Below are positions 32,876 to 41,416 of a stretch of 64,000 bases of DNA, in pieces. The notes beneath the pieces were generated by a model that saw only the letters and a list, made by a program, of their open reading frames with translations, searched no databases and was not told the origin of the DNA. How positions within the stretch are numbered: the first letter of the stretch is position 1; every line of letters starts with the position of its first letter. The stretch lies in assembly GCA_036675425.1 (NCBI GenBank), contig JAKFFB010000188.1, positions 1-64,000 on the forward strand, given 5' to 3'. Position numbers and translations under genes: made by a program. The stretch is from SCTD01 sp036675425. GTDB taxonomy: Bacteria; Actinomycetota; Actinomycetes; Mycobacteriales; SCTD01.

Positions 32876-34659
32876 GGCGACCACGGTGCGTTCGGCCAGG
32901 TCTGCGCGAGCGCCTGCGCCTTGTTGCGCGGGCCGAGGATGGTGTTCGACGCAGCGGGAGCCACCTCCCGCTCGCTCGCGGACCGGAGCAGGTACGCCTC
33001 GCGCACCTTCTCCACGTCGTCGCACGAGATCTTCAGTCGCGAGGCGTCGGGGTCCACGCCGTACGGCACTGCCGCGTTGCGACCGAAGATGCCGTTGCGG
33101 ATCGTGCGCTCGGGGTGCGACCGGCCGTCGACCGGCCAGCCCTTGATGTGCGGCCGGGGTCGGCGGTAGCTGTCGGCGTCCAGCGCGTTGACACGCGGGT
33201 CGAAGCGGTCGCCGTCCAGGCCGTACGGCAGGTCGTACATCTCACGCGCCTTGCCGCTCATCTGGAACGCGCGCAGCGCGACGATCTCGGACTGCGGCGA
33301 GCCGAACCACAGGCTGTCGGTGCCCCACACCACGCGCTGCGGTCCGACGTGCACGATGAGCTTGCCCAGCAGGTGCGCCAGCTGGTCGGGGTCGCTCGTG
33401 ACCGAGCGCATCGTCGCGCCGATCTCCGCGTAGACGTTCGGCACGTTGCCGTGCGCCAGCCCGCGGGGGATGAACCTGCTGGCGTCCCAGGCGTTCTCGC
33501 GCAGGCTCTTGATCAGCGAGTTGACGCCGCGGTCAGCCGAGTTCACCTTGTCGTCGCCCGGGTAGGCGGTCTGGGTCTCGCTGTCGTAGCCCGAGTGGTA
33601 GACGATGAAGCTGATGTCGGGGTTCTGCCGGGCCGCCGGGCCGATGTCGCGCGGCGAGGCCGCCCGCTGGTCGAAGGCCGGCAGCGCGAAGCCCTTGTGG
33701 CAGGCGACGACCTTGGGCCCGCCGCGGGTCGCGGCGAGGGTGCGGACCTGCTCGAGGAACGCCATCCCGATCTCGTCGTCGAGGAACCAGCCGCTGCTGT
33801 TCGGGACGTCCCCCCACGGCGTGTAGACCTTCCAGCCGCGCAGCTTGCCGCGGTGCGCCACGACGACGCGCTCCATGGCGTCGAACTCGTCCTGCTGGTA
33901 GATCGGCCGGGTGCTGGCGGTCGCGTGGCCGGCTCCGCCGCGGTTCGGCATCACGAAGGCGTGCATCACCGCGCGCTCGGACCTCGCGAGCTTGTTGACC
34001 ACGTCGACGGTGCGCGCGGCCTCGGCGATCGGCAGCGGCTGCTGGTCGGGCGCTGACGGGACCGCCGACAGCACGGTCATGTTCGTCGAGGAGTCGAGGT
34101 AGAGCTCCTTGAGGTAGTGGAAGCGCGACAGGTTCTCGATCGGGTCCAGCTCACCGCCCTTGCCCCAGCCCTTGAGCGAGCCGTCCTGGTAGGTGCCGGG
34201 GCGGCCGCCGAGCGGACCGGACTGCTCCCAGATGGCCATGAAGACCGCGTGGAAGCCGGGGTTGTTGACGCGCCAGAGGCCGTCGGCGTCCACGTGGTGC
34301 GACTGCACGTCGAAGATGAACTCGCCGGGCAGGTTGGCCAGCTGCGCACCGGGCCACTCCAGCTCGCAGGCGCCGGTGCCGGGCGGTGCCGCTGCGGCGT
34401 AGCTCCCGAACGTGCTCGGCATGACCTGGCCGATGGCCCAGAGCCCGATGCCGTACGCCGCTGCGCTGCGCACGAACGACCGGCGGCTCATGCCCATCCG
34501 GCGGCGCAGGTCCTCGCCGACGTCGTCCTGCAGCTCCATGATCCGGTACTGCTCGCGGGTCGGCGGCGGAGGGATGAACTCGCCGTTCGACGCGGGCATC
34601 ACGTCGATCGGCATCTGCTCCGACAGCGTCGGCTCGTCGTCGAGCTTGCGGAAGTCCAC
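32872..34659 (-). CDS. Twin-arginine amidohydrolase-like protein
   Basis: A 595-residue protein with a twin-arginine signal (SRRSFVR at 58-64, then AAAYGIGLWAIG) placed after an unusually long 57-residue cytosolic stretch. The mature part looks like a TIM-barrel amidohydrolase-2-type hydrolase: FDVQSHHVD near the first strand, VVACHKGFALP, FIVYHSGYD and VVWGTDSLWFGSP supply His, His, His and Asp in the expected order, though the first motif is S-H-H rather than H-x-H. Folding before export would suit a metalloenzyme. The reaction is unknown. GTG start with GAGGAG upstream. Confidence 0.83.
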   Translation of the reverse strand: MDFRKLDDEPTLSEQMPIDVMPASNGEFIPPPPTREQYRIMELQDDVGEDLRRRMGMSRRSFVRSAAAYGIGLWAIGQVMPSTFGSYAAAAPPGTGACELEWPGAQLANLPGEFIFDVQSHHVDADGLWRVNNPGFHAVFMAIWEQSGPLGGRPGTYQDGSLKGWGKGGELDPIENLSRFHYLKELYLDSSTNMTVLSAVPSAPDQQPLPIAEAARTVDVVNKLARSERAVMHAFVMPNRGGAGHATASTRPIYQQDEFDAMERVVVAHRGKLRGWKVYTPWGDVPNSSGWFLDDEIGMAFLEQVRTLAATRGGPKVVACHKGFALPAFDQRAASPRDIGPAARQNPDISFIVYHSGYDSETQTAYPGDDKVNSADRGVNSLIKSLRENAWDASRFIPRGLAHGNVPNVYAEIGATMRSVTSDPDQLAHLLGKLIVHVGPQRVVWGTDSLWFGSPQSEIVALRAFQMSGKAREMYDLPYGLDGDRFDPRVNALDADSYRRPRPHIKGWPVDGRSHPERTIRNGIFGRNAAVPYGVDPDASRLKISCDDVEKVREAYLLRSASEREVAPAASNTILGPRNKAQALAQTWPNAPWSP

Positions 34660-34684
34660 TGCTGCTGCTCCTCGGTCTGCTGGG

Positions 34685-36553
34685 TCACTCGACGACGCGG
34701 AAGGCGCCGCGCATGCTCGGGTGGATGCGGCACCAGAACGAGTACGTGCCGGTCTTGGTGGGCTTGAACTTCCAGACGACGGCGTCCTGGACCCACTGCT
34801 CGTCGTAGGGGTCGTTGCCGCCGATCTGCGACTTGGCCGGCTCGAACAGCAGCCCGAAGCCGATCTCCCCGGAGTCGAAGTCCATCGGGTCGCCGAAGCG
34901 ACCGCTGCCGCCGTCCGCGATCGGGTAGTCGATGCCGGTCCGACCGGTGCACGGCTCCTTGCAGCGGGTGAACGTGTGCCAGATCCGGGCGGCCGCGTCC
35001 TCGTTCCAGAAGCGGGCCTCCTGCCCGAGCTTCAGCCGTGGCACGCCCAGGGTCCCGATCACGCCGAGGTCGGCGTCGCCGTAGGTGAAGCCGGCTGAGT
35101 GGATGTCGGTGACCAGCTGGCCGTCCTTCTCCGGCAGCGCGGGGCAGCCCTCCGGCGGGCAGCCACCCGTGCGGCTGCTCTCCGGGACCATGTCGTGGGT
35201 GACCATGCCGCGGGCGCAGAGCCGCTTGGTCGGTCCCTCGCTGTCGGGCACGCAGCGGTTCGGGGCGAAGCGGCTGCCGTGCACCCACGGACCCTTCGGC
35301 ATCGGAGCCTTGACCGGCACGCCGCGGTCGATGGTGACGCCCGGGGAGAAGACGTCGATGCCGGCGGGCTTGATCGGGTCCTCCGGCGCGACGTAGGCGA
35401 CGACGATCCCCATGCCCTCGTACCAGGACGCGAGCTGCGAGTCGTAGACCGCGTTGATCCGCAGCACATCGCCCTCGGCGATCTTCACCTTCCAGCCGAG
35501 CGGCGAGCCGGTGATGGTCATCGACAGGTTCCAGCTGTTCGGCGGTGAGCCGAGGTATCCCTGCTTCTCCGGGTTCCAGTAGAGGGCGTCGGAGACGAAG
35601 ATGGTCTTCTCCTTGCCCTTGCGGACGAGCGAGACCTCGTTGCGGATGCCGCCGGGGTGGGTGTGCCCGCCGAGGCCGATCAGCGTGCCGGAGAGCTCCT
35701 TGGGCACCTTCCAGTCGGCGCCGGCCAGCTTGATGCTCTTGCCCTGCTGCGGCGTGACGTTGCCATAGGTGTCGAACGTCGCGCAGTTCTCCTTCGGCCA
35801 GGTGCAGACGCGGCGCCCGGTCTCCGGGTCGATGCGGCCGGATCCCTTCTGCACGTTGAAGACCGGGTTCGACGACGTGCTCGGTGCGCCCTCGGCGATG
35901 GCCTCCTTCTGCACGTCGAGCCAGATCGGCTTCACCGGCACCAGACCCAGCTCGTCGCCGGCGGCCTTCGGGATGAAGTCGATCTCGTAGGTGATCCAGA
36001 CCTCGTCGGTCGTCGTGGTCGCGTTGTGGACCATGTAGAGCAGGCCCCACGAGTCGCTGCCCTTCACCTCCATCCCGTAGCCCTGCGGCAGCGTGGAGAT
36101 GGTCTTCTCCTCGCCGGCGGCGAAGAACGGCCCGTCGCCGTAGGACTCGCCGAGGTTCAGCCAGGTCGCGTGGTGCAAGTGCATGTCGTCGGTGTACGGG
36201 TGGCTGCCGTCGACCGCCTTCACGAGGTCCGGCTTGAAGCGCACCAGGTAGCCGTCGTACGCCGGCTTCTCGATGGTGACCGGCTGGAGCATGGCCTCGT
36301 TCTGGCCGGGCTTCACCGTGATCGGGCCGAAGGTGTAGCGCACCCGCTTGCAGGCGTCGCCGTACCGCGTCTTGTCGCCGTAGATCGCCTTCTCCTGCGG
36401 CGTCTGCGACGTGCACGGCACGCCCGGCACCTGCTCGACGAAGCCCGGCTGCGGGGTGGGCGGGTCCGCAGCCGACGAGGCCGCGAGGGGGACGGCCAGC
36501 GTGGCGAACGCCGCCACCAGGCTCAGGTGCAGGACTCGCCTCGACACGCGCAC
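34685..36553 (-). CDS. Secreted PHM/DBH-like copper monooxygenase with C-terminal cupredoxin
   Basis: A 622-residue exported protein with a Sec signal (1-28). Its ligand pattern matches the type II copper, ascorbate-dependent monooxygenases. HLHH (125-128) and H176 in LLYMVHN resemble the CuH site. HTH at 297-299 in GGHTHPGG, and M381 in EGMGIVVAYVAP after a GDVLRINAVY strand, resemble the CuM site. A cupredoxin tail adds H526, C608, H611 and M614. It would hydroxylate or oxidise an extracellular substrate; which one is unknown. The GTG start has GGAAGGA 8 nt upstream. It is the first gene of the operon. The family call rests on motif order only. Confidence 0.75.
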   Translation of the reverse strand: MRVSRRVLHLSLVAAFATLAVPLAASSAADPPTPQPGFVEQVPGVPCTSQTPQEKAIYGDKTRYGDACKRVRYTFGPITVKPGQNEAMLQPVTIEKPAYDGYLVRFKPDLVKAVDGSHPYTDDMHLHHATWLNLGESYGDGPFFAAGEEKTISTLPQGYGMEVKGSDSWGLLYMVHNATTTTDEVWITYEIDFIPKAAGDELGLVPVKPIWLDVQKEAIAEGAPSTSSNPVFNVQKGSGRIDPETGRRVCTWPKENCATFDTYGNVTPQQGKSIKLAGADWKVPKELSGTLIGLGGHTHPGGIRNEVSLVRKGKEKTIFVSDALYWNPEKQGYLGSPPNSWNLSMTITGSPLGWKVKIAEGDVLRINAVYDSQLASWYEGMGIVVAYVAPEDPIKPAGIDVFSPGVTIDRGVPVKAPMPKGPWVHGSRFAPNRCVPDSEGPTKRLCARGMVTHDMVPESSRTGGCPPEGCPALPEKDGQLVTDIHSAGFTYGDADLGVIGTLGVPRLKLGQEARFWNEDAAARIWHTFTRCKEPCTGRTGIDYPIADGGSGRFGDPMDFDSGEIGFGLLFEPAKSQIGGNDPYDEQWVQDAVVWKFKPTKTGTYSFWCRIHPSMRGAFRVVE

Positions 36554-36589
36554 AGCAGATCCTTCCGTTCCCCGTCAGGGACGAAACGG

Positions 36590-36595
36590 ACGCTA
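36590..36595 (-). promoter_or_regulatory. Candidate -10 hexamer TAGCGT of the copper operon
   Basis: On the minus strand TAGCGT lies 36 nt before the GTG start of the first gene. That predicts a leader of about 30 nt carrying the GGAAGGA ribosome binding site. No operator for the PucR-type regulator is obvious. Confidence 0.35.
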
Positions 36596-36702
36596 GGGCG
36601 TCAGGGGTGTCGCGCTGAGCGGGTGAACGACAGGAGTTTCGCGACCTTCTTCAGACGTCTCGTACGAAGAGGCCCGACCGGCTCGCGCGTTGAGACCGGT
36701 CC

Positions 36703-36764
36703 CACTACCCCGCTCGAACCGCGGGCGACACGCCGTGCCGCGCCGCGGTTCGAGCGGGGTAGTG
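36703..36764 (-). terminator. Repeated palindrome copy B, after parC
   Basis: Arms 36703-36724 and 36743-36764 form a perfect 22-bp stem (CAC plus the shared core) with an 18-nt loop. The element starts 7 nt after the parC stop on the minus strand and separates parC from the copper operon. Confidence 0.75.
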
Positions 36765-36771
36765 CCGGACG

Positions 36772-39285
36772 TCAGCGGTGCGGGCGGCCCACCGCGACGG
36801 GGGGCTTCTCGACCGGGGTCCCGCTGCCGTCGCGCTTGCCGTAGGTCGCCGGCAGCTCCACCGGGTCACCCGAGGCAGCGGCCGCCCACGCGGGACCGCG
36901 GCCGGCCCAGCCGAGCACCAGCAGCGCCTCGCCGGACAGCAGCCGCTGGCAGCGGACGCCGCCCGTGGCGCGACCCTTGCGGGGGTACTCCGACAGCGGC
37001 GTCACCTTCACGCTCGACACGACGCCAGGTCCCTTGGCCCGGCCCTCCGGCGGCAGCCCGCCACCGGTCACCACCACCGGCTCGTCGACCACGTCGAGCA
37101 TGCCCTCGGGGGCGTGCAGCGAGACCGCGCTGAAGCCGACGACGAAGGCGTCCTTGGCCAGCTTCATCCCGGCCATGCCCCCGGCGCTGCGCCCCTGCGG
37201 CCGGACTGCTGACGCCGGGAAGCGCAGCAGGTCACCGGTCGACGAGAAGATGACCATCTCCTCCTCGCCGTCGACCAGCTCGGCCGCGCCGACGACCTCG
37301 TCGCCGGGCTTGAGCGCGACGATGTCGACCGCCTCGCCCTTGGTCGGCCACTCCGGCGTGACGCGCTTGATGACGCCCTGCCTGGTCACCAGCGCGATGC
37401 CCGGGCCGTCGTCGGGCAGTGCCGTCAGCGCGAGGATCCGCTCGCCGCGCTCGAGCGACGCGAACTCCGTCGCCGGCGCCCCGCCGCGCAGCGACAGCGC
37501 GCCGGTCGTGACGGCGGGGACGTTCGGCAGGTCGAGCACGCCGATCCGCAGCACCCGGCCGGCGCTCGTGATGAGCCCGACCGTGCCTCGGGTGGTCGAC
37601 CGCGCGACCGACACGATGACGTCGTGGCGCGAGCGCCCGGTGCGCTTGCGCCCGCCGGTGTCCTCGGGGTCGGCGTGCAGGGGGGTACGAGCCAGCAGCC
37701 CGGCGCTCGACAGCACCACGTCGCACGGCTCGTCGGCGACCTCCAGCGACGCGGCCCGCTGCGTGACCAGCGCCTTGAGGTCGCCGCCGACCAGGACCGT
37801 GCGCCGCGGAGTGCCGTGCTCGGCAGCCACCTCGGCGAGCTCGTCCGAGATGACGCCGCGCAGCAGTGCCGGATCGGCGAGAATCCCTTCCAGGTAGGCG
37901 ATCTGCTCCTGCAGCGACGCGAGCTCGGCCTCGAGCTTGGCGACCTCGAGCGCGACCAGCCGGCGCAGCTGCATGTCGAGCACGTAGCCGGCCTGGATGT
38001 CGGTCAGCCCGATCAGTGCGACGAGGGATGCGCGTGCCTCGCCGACGTCCTGCGACCCGCGGATGATCCGCACGACCTCGTCGATGTTCATCAGGGCGAT
38101 GAGCAGGCCCTGGACCAGGTGGGCCCGCTCCTGCGCCTTGCGCAGCCGGAAGCGCGACCGTCGCGTCACGACGTCGACCCGGTGGTCGAGGAACACCTGC
38201 AGGAGCTCGACCAGCCCCAGCGTGCGCGGCTGCCCGTCGACGAGGGCGACGTTGTTGATGCCGAAGCTCTCTTCGAGCGGCGTCAGCCGGTAGAGCTCGG
38301 CCAGCACCGCCTGCCCGTTGAAGCCGGCCTTGATCTCGAAGACCAGGTGGGTGCCGAGCTGGCGGTCGGTGAGGTCCTTGACGTCGGCGATGCCCTGCAG
38401 CTTCTTGCCGGTGACGAGCTCCTTCACCTTGGCGATGACGCGCTCGGCGCCGACGCCGTACGGCAGCTCGGTGACGGTGATGCTCGACTTGCCGCGGGGG
38501 AGCGGCCCGACCTCGGCCGTGGCGCGCATGCGGACGACGCCGCGCCCGGACTCATAGGCCGTACGGACCTCGGTCATGCCGAGCAGCTGCCCGCCGGTCG
38601 GCAGGTCGGGGCCGGGCACGAAGCGCATCAGGTCGTCGAGGTCGGCGTCGGGGTTGTCGAGCAGGTGCCGCGCCGCGTCGACGACCTCGACGAGGTTGTG
38701 CGGGATCATGTTGGTCGCCATGCCGACAGCGATGCCGGAGGTGCCGTTGACGAGCAGGTTCGGCATCGCGGCGGGCAGCACCGACGGCTGCTGCAGCGAG
38801 CCGTCGTAGTTGTCCTCGAGGTCGACCGTCTCCTCGTCGAGGCCGTCGGTGAGCAGGAGAGCCGCTGGTGTCAGACGGCACTCGGTGTAGCGGCTGGCTG
38901 CGGCGCTGTCATCGGGGGAGCCCCAGTTGCCGTGCCCGTCGATGAGCGGGACCCGCATCGCGAACGGCTGCGCCAGGCGCACCATCGCGTCGTAGATCGC
39001 GCTGTCGCCGTGGGGGTGGTAGCGACCCATGACGTCGCCCACGACCCGCGCGCTCTTGACGTACGGCCGGTCGGGCCGCAGGCCGGAGTCGGCCATGGAG
39101 AACAGGATCCGGCGATGCACGGGCTTGAGGCCGTCGCGCGCGTCGGGCAGCGCCCGGGCGTAGATGACGGAGTAGGAGTAGTCCAGGTACGACGACTCGA
39201 TCTCGTCGACGACGTCGGTGTCGATGATCGTGCCCTCGCCCTCGAAGGGCGGGATGTGGCTCGAGGACTGCCGCTTGCGCGCCAT
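36772..39285 (-). CDS. parC: DNA topoisomerase IV subunit A-like (ParC/GyrA family)
   Basis: An 837-residue type IIA topoisomerase A subunit. The active-site Tyr is Y133 in SRYTECRL. The quinolone-determining segment HPHGDSAIYDA (90-100) carries the usual Ser95 and Asp99. The GyrA-GyrB linker region is followed by a C-terminal beta-pinwheel that lacks an evident GyrA box (QRRGGKG), which is why I call it ParC rather than GyrA. Its ATG shares one base with the parE stop (TGATG), so the subunits are coupled. Stop is followed by a perfect palindrome. Confidence 0.9.
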   Translation of the reverse strand: MARKRQSSSHIPPFEGEGTIIDTDVVDEIESSYLDYSYSVIYARALPDARDGLKPVHRRILFSMADSGLRPDRPYVKSARVVGDVMGRYHPHGDSAIYDAMVRLAQPFAMRVPLIDGHGNWGSPDDSAAASRYTECRLTPAALLLTDGLDEETVDLEDNYDGSLQQPSVLPAAMPNLLVNGTSGIAVGMATNMIPHNLVEVVDAARHLLDNPDADLDDLMRFVPGPDLPTGGQLLGMTEVRTAYESGRGVVRMRATAEVGPLPRGKSSITVTELPYGVGAERVIAKVKELVTGKKLQGIADVKDLTDRQLGTHLVFEIKAGFNGQAVLAELYRLTPLEESFGINNVALVDGQPRTLGLVELLQVFLDHRVDVVTRRSRFRLRKAQERAHLVQGLLIALMNIDEVVRIIRGSQDVGEARASLVALIGLTDIQAGYVLDMQLRRLVALEVAKLEAELASLQEQIAYLEGILADPALLRGVISDELAEVAAEHGTPRRTVLVGGDLKALVTQRAASLEVADEPCDVVLSSAGLLARTPLHADPEDTGGRKRTGRSRHDVIVSVARSTTRGTVGLITSAGRVLRIGVLDLPNVPAVTTGALSLRGGAPATEFASLERGERILALTALPDDGPGIALVTRQGVIKRVTPEWPTKGEAVDIVALKPGDEVVGAAELVDGEEEMVIFSSTGDLLRFPASAVRPQGRSAGGMAGMKLAKDAFVVGFSAVSLHAPEGMLDVVDEPVVVTGGGLPPEGRAKGPGVVSSVKVTPLSEYPRKGRATGGVRCQRLLSGEALLVLGWAGRGPAWAAAASGDPVELPATYGKRDGSGTPVEKPPVAVGRPHR

Positions 39286-41360
39286 CAGGTGTCCAGCAGC
39301 TCTCGGTTGACGCGGCTCGCGGACGAGATGATGAACTCGCGGCGGGGCGCGACGTCGTTGCCCATGAGCAGCTCCAGCACCCGCTCGGCGGCGTCGAGGT
39401 CGCCCTCGTTGATGCGTCGCAGGGTGCGCGTCGCGGGGTGCATCGTCGTCTCGGCCAGCTGGTCGGGGTCCATCTCGCCGAGGCCCTTGTAGCGCTGGAT
39501 CTGGCCCTTCACCTTCGCCCCGCGGTTCGCGATCTTCTTGAGCTCGTCCTTCATCTGCTTCTCGGAGTAGGTGTAGATCGGCTCCTTCGCGCCGGACACC
39601 TCGATCCGGTGCAGCGGCGGGACGGCGGCGTAGAGCCGGCCGGACTCGATGACCGGTCGCATGTAGCGGGCGAAGAGCGTGATGAGCAGGCAGCGGATGT
39701 GCGCCCCGTCGACGTCGGCGTCGGTCGTGATCACGATCTTCCCGTAGCGCATCTGCTCGACGTCGAAGGTCCGCCCGGTACCGGCGCCGACCACCTGGAT
39801 GATCGAGGCGCACTCGGCGTTGTTCAGCATCTCGCTGACGCCGGCCTTCTGGACGTTGAGGATCTTCCCGCGCAGCGGCAGCAGCGCCTGGAACTCGCTG
39901 TTGCGCGCCAGCTTTCCGGTGCCGAGGGCGGAGTCACCCTCGACCAGCCACAGCTCGGTGCGGGACACGTCCGTCGAGCGGCAGTCGGCCAGCTTGGCCG
40001 GCAGGGTCGAGGTCTCCAGCGCGGTCTTGCGGCGGGCGGCGTCCTTCGACGCCTTCGCCGCCTGGCGGGTCTTGGCGGCGGCCGCGACCTTCTCGAGCAC
40101 GACGCGCGCCTGCGCCTTGCGCTTCTTGTTCTCGAGGAACTCGGTCTTGAGCCCCTTGGCGACGACGTCGGCCACGATCTTCGTGACGCCGGGGGTGCCG
40201 AGCTCGTCCTTGGTCTGCCCGAGGTACTGCGGCTCCGGCACCTTCACCGTCACCACCGCGGTCAGCCCCTCCAGGACGTCGTCCTTGATGACCGGGTCGT
40301 CGTTGGCCCGGAGCACCCGCGTGGCCTTCATGACGTCGTTCAGCGTCCGGAGCAGGGCGCGCTCGAAGCCGTTCTGGTGGGTGCCGCCGTGCGGCGTCGC
40401 GACGACGTTGCAGAAGCTCTGGACGCGGGTGTCGTAGCCCATGCCCCAGCGCAGCGCGACGTCGACCTCGCAGTGCCGCTCCACGGTCGTGGTGACCATG
40501 TGGCCCTTGTCGTCGAGGACCGGCACCGTCTCCTTGTAGTTGCCCGACCCGACGATGTGCACCGGGTCGCAGACGGCGCCGTCGACCGCGAGGTGCTCGA
40601 CGAAGTCGGCGGTGCCGCCGTCGAAGCGGAAGGTCTCCTCGACCAGCTCGCCGCTCCGCCTGTCGAGCAGGGCGAGGGTGAGTCCGGGTACGAGGAAGGC
40701 GGTCTGGCGCAGCCGGTCGTGCAGCTGCTCGACGTCCACGGCGCTGTTCTTGCTGAACAGCGGCAGGTCCGGCCACCAGCGCACCGATGTGCCGGTCTGC
40801 GTCTTGGGTGCCTTGCCCGCCACGGACAGCCCGTCGCGCGGGGCGAACGCCGCGGCCGGTCCGTCGCCCGTGAACACCCCCGGGACGCCGCGGCTGAAGG
40901 ACATGGTGTGCACGCGGCCACCGCGGCGTACGACGACGTCGAGGCGCTGGGACAGCGCGTTCACGACCGACGCTCCGACGCCGTGCAGGCCGCCGGAGGT
41001 CTTGTAGCCCCCACCGCCGAACTTCCCGCCGGCGTGCAGCTTGGTCATGACCAGCTCGACGCCGGTCAGGCCGCTCTTGGGCTCGACGTCGACCGGGATG
41101 CCGCGGCCGTCGTCGGTGACCTCGACCGAGCCGTCGGGGTGCAGCGTCATCTCGATGCGGTTGCAGTGGCCGGCCAGCGCCTCGTCGACGGCGTTGTCGA
41201 CGATCTCGTAGGCGAGGTGGGTCAGGCCCTTGGAGTCGGTCGACCCGATGTACATGCCGGGCCGCTTGCGGACCGCCTCGAGCCCCTCGAGGACGGACAG
41301 GTGCTTGGCGGTGTAGCCGCTGTCCTTGGACGGAGGGGAGGCAGGCGAGGGCGCAGTCAT
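39285..41360 (-). CDS. parE: DNA topoisomerase IV subunit B-like (ParE/GyrB family)
   Basis: A 691-residue ATPase subunit with a GHKL ATP site (EIVDNAVDEALAGH, DDGRGIPVD, GGLHGVGASVVNALS), a transducer domain, and a TOPRIM domain with LVEGDSALG and the metal-binding DADVDGAH. It works with ParC to pass DNA duplexes and separate chromosomes. The ATG has GGAAGGGAC just upstream. It is divergent from the adenosine-deaminase-family gene. Assignment to ParE rather than GyrB is based on its partner and absence of recF/dnaN neighbours. Confidence 0.92.
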   Translation of the reverse strand: MTAPSPASPPSKDSGYTAKHLSVLEGLEAVRKRPGMYIGSTDSKGLTHLAYEIVDNAVDEALAGHCNRIEMTLHPDGSVEVTDDGRGIPVDVEPKSGLTGVELVMTKLHAGGKFGGGGYKTSGGLHGVGASVVNALSQRLDVVVRRGGRVHTMSFSRGVPGVFTGDGPAAAFAPRDGLSVAGKAPKTQTGTSVRWWPDLPLFSKNSAVDVEQLHDRLRQTAFLVPGLTLALLDRRSGELVEETFRFDGGTADFVEHLAVDGAVCDPVHIVGSGNYKETVPVLDDKGHMVTTTVERHCEVDVALRWGMGYDTRVQSFCNVVATPHGGTHQNGFERALLRTLNDVMKATRVLRANDDPVIKDDVLEGLTAVVTVKVPEPQYLGQTKDELGTPGVTKIVADVVAKGLKTEFLENKKRKAQARVVLEKVAAAAKTRQAAKASKDAARRKTALETSTLPAKLADCRSTDVSRTELWLVEGDSALGTGKLARNSEFQALLPLRGKILNVQKAGVSEMLNNAECASIIQVVGAGTGRTFDVEQMRYGKIVITTDADVDGAHIRCLLITLFARYMRPVIESGRLYAAVPPLHRIEVSGAKEPIYTYSEKQMKDELKKIANRGAKVKGQIQRYKGLGEMDPDQLAETTMHPATRTLRRINEGDLDAAERVLELLMGNDVAPRREFIISSASRVNRELLDT

Positions 41361-41404
41361 GTCCCTTCCATTGTCGCCGATCGCGCCGACAGATCCGCGT
41401 GCGA

Positions 41405-41410
41405 CACGAT
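41405..41410 (+). promoter_or_regulatory. Candidate -10 hexamer CACGAT of the deaminase gene
   Basis: CACGAT, six bases, then the GTG at 41417. It is a C-variant of the leaderless pattern and argues against the earlier GTG at 41399. Confidence 0.35.
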
Positions 41411-41416
41411 GGCAGG

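Noticed and set aside
36772..41360. Calling the topoisomerase pair GyrA/GyrB
   Set aside because: No GyrA box is visible in the C-terminal pinwheel and the neighbourhood lacks dnaA, dnaN and recF; ParC/ParE is more consistent, although not certain.
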